Position numbers and translations under genes: made by a program
DNA from: CAYUVF01 sp964448045
GTDB taxonomy: Bacteria > Bacteroidota > Rhodothermia > Rhodothermales > Salinibacteraceae
NCBI GenBank assembly: GCA_964448045.1
Contig: CAYUVF010000015.1
Location: 1 to 64,000 of the forward strand
Length of the DNA: 64,000 bases
Direction of reading: 5' to 3'
Shown: piece after piece, positions 11,485-19,588 of the stretch
Layout: every line of letters begins with the position of its first letter
How positions within the stretch are numbered: position 1 is the first letter of the stretch
Notes under the pieces: model-generated
Seen by the model: only the letters and a program-made list of their open reading frames with translations
The model's database searches: none
Told to the model about the DNA's origin: nothing

Positions 11485-12378
11485 TCACGTCCGGAAGAAG
11501 TTCTTCAGGATGAACCAGACGTTTTCCTTACGCTCGCGCAGGCGGCGGGAGAAGTAGGGCAGCCACTCCGTTCCGTACGGTACGTACACGAGCATATTGT
11601 AGCCGTCGCGCACCATGGCGCGCTGCGTCTCCGGGCGGACGCCGTAGAGCATCTGGAACTCGAAGTCGTCGGGGTCGATGTCGCGGGCAGAAGCGAATTG
11701 CGTCACCGCGCCGATGATCTGGTCATCGTGCGTGGCGATGCCGGGGTAGTGCGCCTCGGTGATGAGCTGCTTGGCGTAGTCGACGTAGCGGGCCCGGATC
11801 GTGTTCATATCTTGATGGGCGAGCGCAGGCGGCTCCTTGTATGCTCCTTTGCAGAGGCGCACGCTGGCATTTAACTCGCACATGCGGTCGATGTCCTCGG
11901 CCGTGCGCTTGAGCATCGCCTGCAGCACGGGACCGACGTGATCGGGGTAGTCCGGGTAGACCGCTTCGAACATCGCCAGCGTCGAATCGGTGAGGTTGGT
12001 GCCTTCCATGTCGAGCCGGACGAAGATGTCGTGCTCCACGGCTACGTCGAGCAGCTGGCGCAGGTTGTCGAGGCAGAAGTCGTAGTCGATCATCTGCCCC
12101 ATCATCGACAGTTTGATGGAGATGCGCACCTGCGGATGGCCCTGCTGATAGCGGTCGGCCAATCCGCGAATTAGCTCGATGTACGTGTCGCGGGCCTGGT
12201 TGGCCACGTCGCGGTCGTGGACGTGCTCGCCGAGCTTGTCGAGCGCCACAAACAGGCCGTCGTCCCGCAATGCGTCGATAGCGGGGAGCGATTCGTCGAG
12301 GGTTTCGCCGGCGACGAAGCGGCTGGCGAGAAAGAAGGGCAACGGCATCGATTTTTGAGAGCGATTTTCGAAGGGCAA
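11485..12378 (-). CDS. Proline dehydrogenase (monofunctional)
   Basis: The product (297 aa) is an FAD-dependent proline dehydrogenase, the first step of proline breakdown to glutamate. Family motifs are visible: VRLDMEG, VRLCKGAYKEP, GIATHD, FEFQMLYGVRPE and the C-terminal YVPYGTEWLPYFSRRLRER. No aldehyde dehydrogenase domain is fused, unlike the bifunctional PutA of proteobacteria. The N-terminus before RFVAGETL is about 20 residues, shorter by roughly a dozen residues than monofunctional relatives I can recall, so the start may be upstream with a non-ATG codon. It is convergent with the LysM gene (23-bp gap). Confidence 0.93.
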   Translation of the reverse strand: MPFENRSQKSMPLPFFLASRFVAGETLDESLPAIDALRDDGLFVALDKLGEHVHDRDVANQARDTYIELIRGLADRYQQGHPQVRISIKLSMMGQMIDYDFCLDNLRQLLDVAVEHDIFVRLDMEGTNLTDSTLAMFEAVYPDYPDHVGPVLQAMLKRTAEDIDRMCELNASVRLCKGAYKEPPALAHQDMNTIRARYVDYAKQLITEAHYPGIATHDDQIIGAVTQFASARDIDPDDFEFQMLYGVRPETQRAMVRDGYNMLVYVPYGTEWLPYFSRRLRERKENVWFILKNFFRT

Positions 12379-12467
12379 TGGAGGCTCGGATTGGAAGCGC
12401 TACCGAATCGAACGGCATCCACAATCGAACGCGCCGGCTTCCAAATCGCAAATCCCAGATCCAAAAT

Positions 12468-13589
12468 TCACCCGAGCGCTCGGTCGAGATCAGCGAGGAG
12501 GTCGTCGATGTGTTCGAGGCCGATGGACAGGCGCAGCAGCGCCTCGGGCGTGGGGGAGTGATCGGGTTCGATGGAAGCGCGGTGCTCGATGAGGCTCTCG
12601 GTGCCGCCGAGGCTCGTCGCGCGGCGGAACGTCTCGGCCTGCGCGGCCACGGCCATTGCGGCGTTGCGTCCGCCTTCGACCTCGAATGATAACATTCCGC
12701 CGAAGTCGCGCATCTGCTCGCGGGCGACGGCATGGCCCGGATGACGCGGCAGGCCGGGGTAGTGGACCGCCGTCACCCGGTCGTGGTCGTCGAGGAATCG
12801 GGCGATCTGCCTGGCCGAGGCGCACTGCTGGCGGAGGCGCGGTGCCAGCGAGCGCATCCCCCGCAGCGCCAGCCACGCGCTGAACGGATCGAGCACTGCG
12901 CCGCCCGCCTGCTGCACCGTGCGGATCTGCTGCCAGAAGGCGTCGTCCCGCGCGGTGATGACGGCGCCGCCGAGGACATCGGAGTGGCCGCTGAGGTATT
13001 TGGTGGCCGAGTGCAGCACGAGGTCGGCGCCGCAGCCGAGTGGCCGCTGGAGCAGCGGCGTCGTCCACGTGCCGTCGACGATCACGCGCGCTCCGGCGTC
13101 GTGCGCCCGCTCGGCGATGGCGGTGAGGTCGGTGATCTTCAGCAGCGGATTCGACGGCGTTTCGATCCAGACGAGCTCGGTGTCGTGGCGCAGCGCATCG
13201 TCCAGCGCATCCAGATCCGTCAGGTCCACATCTGAGAACGAGAGACCGCGGTCGGCAAACACATCCGAGGCCAGTTGGCGCACGCCATAGTACACATCGT
13301 CCGGCAGGATGACGTGTGCGCCGGCCGGGAGCGCCTGCAGCACGGCCATCGTCCCGGCCATGCCCGAGGCAAACGCTGCGCCCGCCGCGCCGCCCTCCAA
13401 TTTGGCCAGCGTCGCCTCGAAGTCGTCGCGCGTGGGATTGCCCGAGCGGCTGTACTGGTAGCCGTGTGGGTACGAGCCGTCGGGCGCGCGCTCGAACGTC
13501 GTCGAGAGGTGCGGCGGCGCAACGACGGCGCCGGTGGCGGGATCGGGCGTGCAGCCAGCGTGAGCGAGGAGCGTTTCGGGGCGGGCCAT
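12468..13589 (-). CDS. Trans-sulfuration family PLP enzyme (cystathionine gamma-synthase/lyase type)
   Basis: The product (373 aa) belongs to the Cys/Met metabolism PLP-dependent family. It has the family start THAGCxPDPxTGAVVxPxHLSTTFE-like pattern, YSRSGNPTRDDFEATLAKLEGG, and the Schiff-base lysine in LHSATKYLSGHSDVLGG. It also has SLGGTESLIEHRAS near the C-terminus. It acts on cystathionine or O-acyl-homoserine; synthase and lyase cannot be separated safely by eye. The start at MARPETLLAHAG was chosen because residues upstream in the open frame are antisense to the DUF429 gene. It is divergent from that gene with a 54-bp gap. Confidence 0.9.
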   Translation of the reverse strand: MARPETLLAHAGCTPDPATGAVVAPPHLSTTFERAPDGSYPHGYQYSRSGNPTRDDFEATLAKLEGGAAGAAFASGMAGTMAVLQALPAGAHVILPDDVYYGVRQLASDVFADRGLSFSDVDLTDLDALDDALRHDTELVWIETPSNPLLKITDLTAIAERAHDAGARVIVDGTWTTPLLQRPLGCGADLVLHSATKYLSGHSDVLGGAVITARDDAFWQQIRTVQQAGGAVLDPFSAWLALRGMRSLAPRLRQQCASARQIARFLDDHDRVTAVHYPGLPRHPGHAVAREQMRDFGGMLSFEVEGGRNAAMAVAAQAETFRRATSLGGTESLIEHRASIEPDHSPTPEALLRLSIGLEHIDDLLADLDRALG

Positions 13590-13643
13590 GGCGGGAACGG
13601 TTCGATGGACAGAGCGGTGTACCCGAAAGATCGAATGTAGCCG

Positions 13644-14390
13644 ATGGAAGATCCACCGATGACCGATTCCGACATGCTCACCTGGGTCGCCGGCGCCGAT
13701 GGCTGCCGCGCCGGATGGTTCGTGGTGCTCCGGGCGGTGGACGGATCGGCCTGCCGCCGACGCGTCGTGCCGGATGTCGCGGCGCTGCTGGATCTGCCGG
13801 AGGCGCCGGTGATTCTCGGCGTCGACATGGTCATCGGGCTGCCCGACGCGCCCCGCTCCGGCGGACGCGCGTGCGACCGGCAGGCGCGCCAACTCCTCGG
13901 CTGGCCGCGCTCCAGCAGCGTGTTTTCGCCGCCCGCGCAGGCCGCCCTCGCCGCCGAAACGTACGCCGAGGCGCAGCGCCTCAACCGCGCCCACAGCCCC
14001 GACGACGTCGGCCTCACGAAGCAAGCGTTCCACCTCTTCCCAAAGCTCCGCGCGCTGGACCGGCGCATGACGCCCGAGCGGCAGCAGCGCATCCGCGAAG
14101 TGCATCCCGAGCTGGCTTTCTTCGCGATGAACGGCGACGCCCCCACCGAGCACAGTAAACACACCGGCGCCGGCCGCACCGAGCGCCGCCAGTTGCTCGC
14201 GGCAAACGGATTCGAAGACATCGAGTCGGCCCTTCGAGAAAGGCGCTCATCCGATCTCGGCGCGGACGATATGCTCGACGCCCATGCCGTGTGCTGGACG
14301 GCGCAGCGTATCCGGGCGGGTACGGCGCAGCGCTGCCCCTCCGATCCGCCCCGCAACGAATGCGGCCTGCGGATGGAAATCTGGCGATGA
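13644..14390 (+). CDS. DUF429 family protein
   Basis: The product (248 aa) opens with WVAGADGCRAGWFVVL and contains ILGVDMVIGLPD, RACDRQARQLLG, SSSVFSPPAQAAL, HPELAFFAMNG and the C-terminal DDMLDAHAVCWTA. This is the conserved-acid pattern of DUF429, predicted to be a nuclease-like RNase H fold with unknown role. A second ATG at 13659 (MTDSDMLTW) may be the true start. The next gene, pdxH, follows in the same direction after a repeat-like spacer. Confidence 0.85.
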   Translation: MEDPPMTDSDMLTWVAGADGCRAGWFVVLRAVDGSACRRRVVPDVAALLDLPEAPVILGVDMVIGLPDAPRSGGRACDRQARQLLGWPRSSSVFSPPAQAALAAETYAEAQRLNRAHSPDDVGLTKQAFHLFPKLRALDRRMTPERQQRIREVHPELAFFAMNGDAPTEHSKHTGAGRTERRQLLAANGFEDIESALRERRSSDLGADDMLDAHAVCWTAQRIRAGTAQRCPSDPPRNECGLRMEIWR

Positions 14391-14524
14391 GTTTAGTTTG
14401 GGGTTCTGCGTTTGGGCAGATGTGCCGAGGTTGAAACAGACGGCGCAGCGCAGAAACGCCTCCGCTCGCTGTCCCGTTCGATCCAACATTGAACTCCAAA
14501 CCCCGAACTCAGAACATCGTCCCC
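14391..14524 (+). repeat. Spacer element before pdxH, related to the one before trxB
   Basis: The spacer contains a G/T-rich arm (about 14391-14415) and a C/A-rich block (14485-14515). The block matches 9723-9753 at 22 of 31 ungapped positions and ends, as there, exactly 9 nt before the start codon. The arms are partly complementary and could fold into a leader hairpin. Confidence 0.55.
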
Positions 14525-15160
14525 ATGGCCCTCTCCGATCTTCGTCAGGAGTACGCCAAGCACGAGCTGGATGCCGAGCACGTCGTCGCCGATCCCATCG
14601 AGCAATTCGAGCAGTGGTTTCAGGAGGCGCTCGACGCCGAGGTGCCCGAGCCTAACGCGATGACGCTGGCCACGGCCACGGCAGACGGCCGGCCCTCGGC
14701 GCGCATCGTGCTGCTGAAGGAGGTCCGCGACAACGGGTTTGTGTTCTACACCAACTACAAAAGCCGCAAAGGCGCCGAGCTGGCGCAGAATCCGCAGGCG
14801 GCGCTGGTTTTTTGGTGGGAACCGCTGGAGCGGCAGGTGCGCATCGAGGGGGCGGTGGAGCGCATCCCGGAGGAGGAGTCGGACGCCTATTTCGGTCGCC
14901 GCCCGCGCGGTAGCCGGATCGGAGCTTGGGCCTCTCCGCAGAGCCGGATCATCGAAGGCCGCGACGGGCTGGAAGCGCGGCTGGAAACGCTCCAGGAGGA
15001 GTACGAGGAGGGCAAGATCCCGCGCCCGCCGCACTGGGGCGGGTATCAGCTTACGCCATCGTCCATCGAATTCTGGCAGGGCCGCCCCAACCGTCTGCAC
15101 GATCGCCTACGCTTTCGCCGCACCGACGATGGGTGGACCCTCGAACGCCTCGCACCCTGA
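14525..15160 (+). CDS. pdxH: Pyridoxamine 5'-phosphate oxidase
   Basis: The product (211 aa) is an FMN enzyme that oxidises pyridoxamine or pyridoxine phosphate to PLP. The family start MALSDLRQEY is followed by EPNAMTLATATADGRPSARIVLLK and FVFYTNYKSRKGAEL (FMN binding). PRPPHWGGYQLTPSSIEFWQ and the C-terminal RLHDRLRF complete the pattern. ATG 14525 was chosen over an upstream in-frame ATG because it gives the normal N-terminus. Length is normal. PLP enzymes such as the nearby trans-sulfuration protein depend on its product. Confidence 0.96.
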   Translation: MALSDLRQEYAKHELDAEHVVADPIEQFEQWFQEALDAEVPEPNAMTLATATADGRPSARIVLLKEVRDNGFVFYTNYKSRKGAELAQNPQAALVFWWEPLERQVRIEGAVERIPEEESDAYFGRRPRGSRIGAWASPQSRIIEGRDGLEARLETLQEEYEEGKIPRPPHWGGYQLTPSSIEFWQGRPNRLHDRLRFRRTDDGWTLERLAP

Positions 15161-15283
15161 ATGGAGCGGGGACGCGCTGAAAAATCGACGGGCCAAATAA
15201 TAATTGGCAGCCTCGCGCGTTGTACCTGTGAGAAGCGCTGGAGAACCCCAACCGGCGTTCTGATTCTTGTGATGAGTGGTGGT

Positions 15284-15326
15284 CAGGCACCATCGGTCCT
15301 CTCTGTGACCGATGGTGCCTGTTTTT
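15284..15326 (+). terminator. Rho-independent terminator after pdxH
   Basis: A perfect 15-bp stem CAGGCACCATCGGTC / GACCGATGGTGCCTG with an 8-nt loop is followed by TTTTT. It lies 123 bp after the pdxH stop. The T-run reaches the stop codon of the opposite-strand gene at 15325, so it ends rightward transcription before that gene. Confidence 0.93.
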
Positions 15327-15780
15327 ATGGGAAATGCCGATCCGTCAGCTCCCGGACATCGGCCCGTGGGATCACGCGCCAGTACGGTGATCCGAGGCGA
15401 TTGGTGGAGGTGCGGCGGAACGTCGCCCGCAGGAACAGCTCTTTGTCGGTATCCGGTACGGCGCCTGCGAACGAAAACGGGCCCCAGTGGAAGATCCAGT
15501 ACGCCGTCGCCGGATCGATTTGCAACTGCCGTCCGATCAATTCCACCAGATAGCGCGCATCGTCCACCGTCGACGGTCCCCGGTTTTCGGCCAGTTCGCG
15601 AATGACGATCGTGTGCGTCCGCTCCTCATCCGGTGGCGCCGGGTACACGGCAACATGGCACTGGGCCATGCGGGCATAGCCGCGCCACGAAAACAGGGTG
15701 TCGGAGAGCGGCTGCGCTGCAACGGGCATCGGACCGAGCAACAGAAGGGCTACGGCGAGAGCAAAGCGAGAGGCCATCAT
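15325..15780 (-). CDS. Small secreted protein of unknown function
   Basis: The product (151 aa) begins MMASRFALAVALLLLGPMPVAAQ, a clear Sec signal peptide with cleavage after AAQ or before it. The mature part of about 125 residues is mixed alpha/beta with a single Cys and no motif I recognise. The ATG at 15780 (or 15777) fits the signal peptide; an in-frame ATG at 15843 is possible but lengthens the n-region oddly. It is divergent from the HNH-helicase gene. No function is proposed. Confidence 0.65.
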   Translation of the reverse strand: MMASRFALAVALLLLGPMPVAAQPLSDTLFSWRGYARMAQCHVAVYPAPPDEERTHTIVIRELAENRGPSTVDDARYLVELIGRQLQIDPATAYWIFHWGPFSFAGAVPDTDKELFLRATFRRTSTNRLGSPYWRVIPRADVRELTDRHFP

Positions 15781-15930
15781 GAAACTGAGCGGAAACGCAA
15801 GGAGTTGAGCGTGTTCCAGTAGACACGCTGGAAACCAATTCATAACGTGTTGTCCCAGCGGAGCCGGTTGCGACCGATGCGCCGGACCGATTTGCGCTCC
15901 AATGATTCTCTTCACTCGCCTGCGCCCATC

Positions 15931-18144
15931 ATGGCTCGAAGCCGTCACATCCCCGAAGCCGTGCGCCGCCGCATCGAATACTTCGCGGGCCAGCAGTGCG
16001 CGGAGTGCGGTCGTGAAATCGACGGCGAGCAGCTCCTCCAGCACCTCGATCACCGCGTGCCGTTCAGCGCCGGCGGCGAGCACGTCGCCTTCAACCTGGA
16101 CCCGCTCTGCCACGAGTGCAATTGGGCGAAAAATGACAGCAGTACCGCACGCACCGAAAAGATAGAGCGGCTCCGCCAGCGGCGCGCCGGCGCAATCCGC
16201 CGGTACTGGCAGGACACGGACGTCAATATCATCGGCAACGAGCAGCTGCGCACGCCGCAGGCCGAGGGCTACGTCGCGCTGCGCGACTACTTCGCCGCCG
16301 ACCGCGCGACGAACCTCCCCGCCATCGCCGTGCTGCCGACGGGCTGCGGCAAGTCGGGCCTCATCGCCTGCGCGCCCTTCGGCATCGCCACGGGCCGCGT
16401 GCTCGTCGTCGCGCCGAATCTTACCATCAAGGACGGATTGGCCGAAGGCACGCTCTCGGGGCCGAATACCTTCTACCAATTTGCGGACATCCTGCCGGAC
16501 GGCGTGCCGTTGCCACAGGTCGTCACGCTGGAGCGCGGCCGCGCGAACGAGGAGGACTGCCTCCGGGCCGACATCGTCGTCACCAACGTCCAGCAGATGC
16601 AGGGCTGGCTCTCCCTCTTCCCGCGCGACTTCTTCGATCTGATCATCGTCGACGAGGCCCACCACGCGCCGGCCGACTCGTGGCAAAACATCAACGACGC
16701 CTTCCCCGACGCGAAGAAAATCTACCTCACGGCCACGCCCTTCCGCGGCGACGGCCAGTCGATCCGGGCCGAGTGTGTCTACAGCTACCGCCTGGCCGAC
16801 GCCATCGCCGCGGGCTACGTCAAGAACCTGATGCGCGTCGACGCCGTGGCGACACAGATGACGTTCACCCTCGACGGCGAGACGACCGAGTACACGCGCG
16901 ACGAGGTGATGGAACTGCGCGCGGAGACGTGGTTCTCGCGCGGCGTCGCGCTCTCGCCCGTCTGCAACGAAACGATCGTCGACCGCAGCGTGGCTATCCT
17001 GCAGGAGAAGCGGCGCCGCGGTACGACACGCCACCAGATCATCGCCGCGGCCTGCTCGATCCGCCACGCCGAGCAGGTGGCCGCCCTCTACCGGAGCCGT
17101 GGCCTCGACGCCACCTTCGTCGCCAGCGACGGGATGACGATGGACGAGCGCGAACGCCGCATCCGCGACTTCGACCGCGGCCACCTCGACGCCATCGTGC
17201 ATGTCGGCATCCTGGGCGAAGGCTACGACAACCCCACTATCAGCATTGCCGCCATCTTCCGCCCGTTCCGCTCCACGGCGCCGTACGCCCAGTTTGTGGG
17301 CCGCGCCATCCGCGCCCTGCCCGACGGAACGGACGCTGAAAACATCGCGCACGTCGTCACGCACGCCGGCCTCAACCAGGCCGAGCGGTGGACGTATTTC
17401 AAGCACGAGGTCGACGAGGCCGCCATCCTCGCGGACATCGACGCGTGGACGGATGGGGAAGAGGGAATGGGGAGTAGGGAAGGGAAGAGCAGCGGTGGCA
17501 ACCGAGCGCCGAGCGATCCGCCGGAGGTGACGCGCGAGACGATCGAGGGGGTCGACATCGACACGTACCTGCCCGTGAGCGGCGCCGACGCGGAGGAAGC
17601 GAAAGAGCGCCTCCAGCAGATGGACGAGATTCTGTCCGACTTGAAGGCAAAGGGTCTGAATGTGCCAGACGCGGACGCGCTCAAGCAGCAGATCCTGCAG
17701 ATGAACCAGCCGGTCGGCGCAGGCGATATGCCGCCGCCGTCGAACCGGCCGGATCTGGAGCGACAGGCGTACCGGAAAATCCTGAACAACGAGGTGAAGC
17801 GCGCCGCGGGTACCGTGCTGCACGCGCTCGGCATCGACGGGAGTGCACGGGACCTCGTGGAAGCGGTCGGTAAGGGCGAGGAGCAGAGCAACGTCGAGGT
17901 CGTCATCCGCATGCTGCACCGGCGCGTGAACCGGGCAATGGATCGCGACGCTGGCCCCGACGGCCGCAACGCCTGGCTGCTGGACGAGCTGCGCACTGCC
18001 AAGCAGCGCGTGCCTGCGATTCGCGACGGCGTCATCGACGTCATCGAATCCGCCACGGACTATTCGGGGGATTCCGATGACGAATCTGTGCCGGATGACG
18101 CCTGGGAGGACCTCGACGACTTCGACTGGGGTGAGCCGTTCTGA
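15931..18144 (+). CDS. HNH endonuclease-SF2 (DEAH) helicase fusion protein
   Basis: The product (737 aa) has an N-terminal zinc-binding HNH nuclease (residues 20-70). Two CxxC pairs are present, C23/C26 and C60/C63, with LDHRVPFSAGG and NLDPLCHECNWAKND between and after them. An SF2 helicase follows with TPQ near 108, Walker A LPTGCGKSG (135-143), DEAH 241-244, TATP near 267, and a C-terminal RecA lobe with QFVGRAIR near 454-461. A G/A-rich low-complexity linker (about 508-522) leads to a helical C-terminal region with an acidic tail. All catalytic motifs look intact. It stands alone between divergent and unrelated genes. HNH-helicase fusions suggest DNA defence or repair, but the job is unproven. 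ATG 15931 was chosen because the sequence before it is unlike a protein. Confidence 0.88.
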   Translation: MARSRHIPEAVRRRIEYFAGQQCAECGREIDGEQLLQHLDHRVPFSAGGEHVAFNLDPLCHECNWAKNDSSTARTEKIERLRQRRAGAIRRYWQDTDVNIIGNEQLRTPQAEGYVALRDYFAADRATNLPAIAVLPTGCGKSGLIACAPFGIATGRVLVVAPNLTIKDGLAEGTLSGPNTFYQFADILPDGVPLPQVVTLERGRANEEDCLRADIVVTNVQQMQGWLSLFPRDFFDLIIVDEAHHAPADSWQNINDAFPDAKKIYLTATPFRGDGQSIRAECVYSYRLADAIAAGYVKNLMRVDAVATQMTFTLDGETTEYTRDEVMELRAETWFSRGVALSPVCNETIVDRSVAILQEKRRRGTTRHQIIAAACSIRHAEQVAALYRSRGLDATFVASDGMTMDERERRIRDFDRGHLDAIVHVGILGEGYDNPTISIAAIFRPFRSTAPYAQFVGRAIRALPDGTDAENIAHVVTHAGLNQAERWTYFKHEVDEAAILADIDAWTDGEEGMGSREGKSSGGNRAPSDPPEVTRETIEGVDIDTYLPVSGADAEEAKERLQQMDEILSDLKAKGLNVPDADALKQQILQMNQPVGAGDMPPPSNRPDLERQAYRKILNNEVKRAAGTVLHALGIDGSARDLVEAVGKGEEQSNVEVVIRMLHRRVNRAMDRDAGPDGRNAWLLDELRTAKQRVPAIRDGVIDVIESATDYSGDSDDESVPDDAWEDLDDFDWGEPF
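17452..17490 (+). repeat. G/A-rich spacer-type repeat inside the helicase gene
   Basis: A run of GGGGAA/GGGAAT/GGGGAGT-like units encodes a Gly/Glu/Ser/Arg linker between the helicase core and the C-terminal region. It resembles the G/A-rich intergenic tract at 63238-63294 and differs in composition from its coding surroundings. The frame is kept. Confidence 0.5.
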
Positions 18145-18263
18145 CCGTTCGCTTCGCTGCAATTCACATCGGCGCGTGCTATCGATAGGTACCGTCCGGC
18201 CTTCGCGTGTATTGGTGGATAGAACCCGGAGCGAAGCTTTCTCACCAGCACAAACGGACGGTT

Positions 18264-18779
18264 ATGCGAACGCAACATCACGCATTCACGCGGCATCTCG
18301 TGTTCATGGCGTTACTGGCGGTGGCCTTGGTCGTCGGCGCATGCGGCTCGTCGGGCAGCAACGAAGAGCAAGAGGAAGATGAAAACGGTAACGGTGGCCC
18401 CACGACCTTCACGGTGGCGGTGCAGGCGAAGACGGATTCGCACCCCTTCAGCGGTCAGGGTTTCGATCAGGGCTACGTCGTCGATGGCGAGCAGGGAAAA
18501 GAACTCGTCCTCCAGCGGGGCGAAACGTACGAGTTCGAGATGAACAACGTCCCGTCCCTCCACCCCTTCTACATCACGACGAGCGCCACCGGACAGGGCC
18601 AGGGGGAGTACTCGGACGGTGTGCAGAACAACGGCGCCTCGGGGACGCAGACGCTCACCTTCACCCCGCCGTCGAGCGCGCCCGATACGCTCTACTACAA
18701 CTGCGTGAACCACGCCTTTATGGGTGGGCTGATCCGGTTCTCGTCGAGTTCCGGTGGGGGCGGCGGCCCGGATTACTGA
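18264..18779 (+). CDS. Cupredoxin-like copper lipoprotein
   Basis: The product (171 aa) has a signal peptide ending in a lipobox (VALVVGACGSS), then an acidic Gly/Asn/Glu spacer. A single cupredoxin-like domain follows. Candidate blue-copper ligands are the His of SLHPFYI and the Cys, His and Met of YYNCVNHAFMGG, the normal C-x2-H-x2-M order. It probably carries electrons at the outer face of a membrane. ATG 18264 was chosen over 18207 because it starts the signal peptide. Its end overlaps the convergent downstream gene by 7 bp. Confidence 0.8.
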   Translation: MRTQHHAFTRHLVFMALLAVALVVGACGSSGSNEEQEEDENGNGGPTTFTVAVQAKTDSHPFSGQGFDQGYVVDGEQGKELVLQRGETYEFEMNNVPSLHPFYITTSATGQGQGEYSDGVQNNGASGTQTLTFTPPSSAPDTLYYNCVNHAFMGGLIRFSSSSGGGGGPDY

Positions 18780-19585
18780 TTGGCGTCCTCGGCGGGCCCG
18801 TGCGGCGGAACGGGCGTGATGCCGAAGCGATCGGCGGCGATGAGCAGCGCGGTAGTGACGGCGCCCATCGTCAACAGCGGCCACTGCACCTGCATGAACG
18901 CGCGCAGCCGGTCGATTTCGTAGAGCGAGGCCGTGACGCCGTAGAGGCCCATCAGGCTGTGAAGCACGACGGTGCCGTACACCTCGCGCGCGGCGAAGTA
19001 AAACGCGCTCGTCCCGAGGCCCACCCCCGAGAGCAGCAGGATCATGTCGAGCGAGTTGAAGGGCGGGCTGTGGGCGAGGTGGTAGACGCCGAAGAGGCCG
19101 CCCGCGACGAGGGCCGCGCCCGTCAGCGCCACGCGCGGGCCGTACGGGCGCAACGCCACGTAACACGTCCCGCCGACGGCCGCCCAGCACACCATCACCT
19201 CGGCTGCGCTGACGACGAGCACCTGCGCGAAGCCGTTTAGCACCACCATCGGATGCCAGATGGGCGAGGTCTGCACGGCGTACAGGATGAGCCCCAGCAC
19301 GAGTCCCGCGCCGAGGCTGGCGAGCGTGCGCCGCCCTTCGCGGAAGCCGATCTCCCAGCGCGTCAGCACACCGCGGGTGTGCAGCCATCGGAGCAGCGCC
19401 GTCGCCCCGCCGACACCGATCAGCAGATTCGCGACGACGGCGTAGGTCAGCCGGTCGAGCGTGGCTTCGGGGCGGAGGAGCGTGCGGATGCGCCCTTCGA
19501 GCAGATACGTCGCAGCCGTCCACACGAGGTAGAGCCCCAGCGCCGCGCCGAACGCGCGCCACCGGGCAGAGGAGTGCTCATCCAT
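18773..19585 (-). CDS. CPBP-like intramembrane protein, possibly degenerate
   Basis: The product (270 aa) has about eight hydrophobic segments. The layout recalls CPBP (Abi) intramembrane proteases, with a Glu in SAAEVMVCW, a GLFGVYHLAH segment and VLHSLMGLYGV near the C-terminus. The usual paired glutamates and Arg of EExxxR are not seen (AEVMVCWA), so activity is doubtful and the assignment is tentative. It starts 3 bp before the recJ stop on the same strand, so the two are likely co-transcribed. The 3' end overlaps the cupredoxin gene. Confidence 0.55.
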   Translation of the reverse strand: MDEHSSARWRAFGAALGLYLVWTAATYLLEGRIRTLLRPEATLDRLTYAVVANLLIGVGGATALLRWLHTRGVLTRWEIGFREGRRTLASLGAGLVLGLILYAVQTSPIWHPMVVLNGFAQVLVVSAAEVMVCWAAVGGTCYVALRPYGPRVALTGAALVAGGLFGVYHLAHSPPFNSLDMILLLSGVGLGTSAFYFAAREVYGTVVLHSLMGLYGVTASLYEIDRLRAFMQVQWPLLTMGAVTTALLIAADRFGITPVPPHGPAEDANQ

Positions 19586-19588
19586 GGG

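Noticed and set aside
13590..14162. A 5' extension of the trans-sulfuration enzyme by about 190 codons.
   Set aside because: The extension is antisense to the DUF429 gene and unlike the family, which begins close to MARPETLLAHAG.
15325..18162. A 945-codon open frame on the minus strand antisense to the HNH-helicase gene.
   Set aside because: The plus-strand frame has clear HNH and helicase motifs; the antisense frame has none and is open because of high third-position GC. Only its last 151 codons (15325-15780) look like a real protein.
15325..19585. A full multi-gene defence island around the HNH-helicase gene.
   Set aside because: The neighbours (a small secreted protein, a cupredoxin lipoprotein, a CPBP-like protein, pdxH, recJ) give no toxin, methylase or other defence gene, so only the single gene is proposed.
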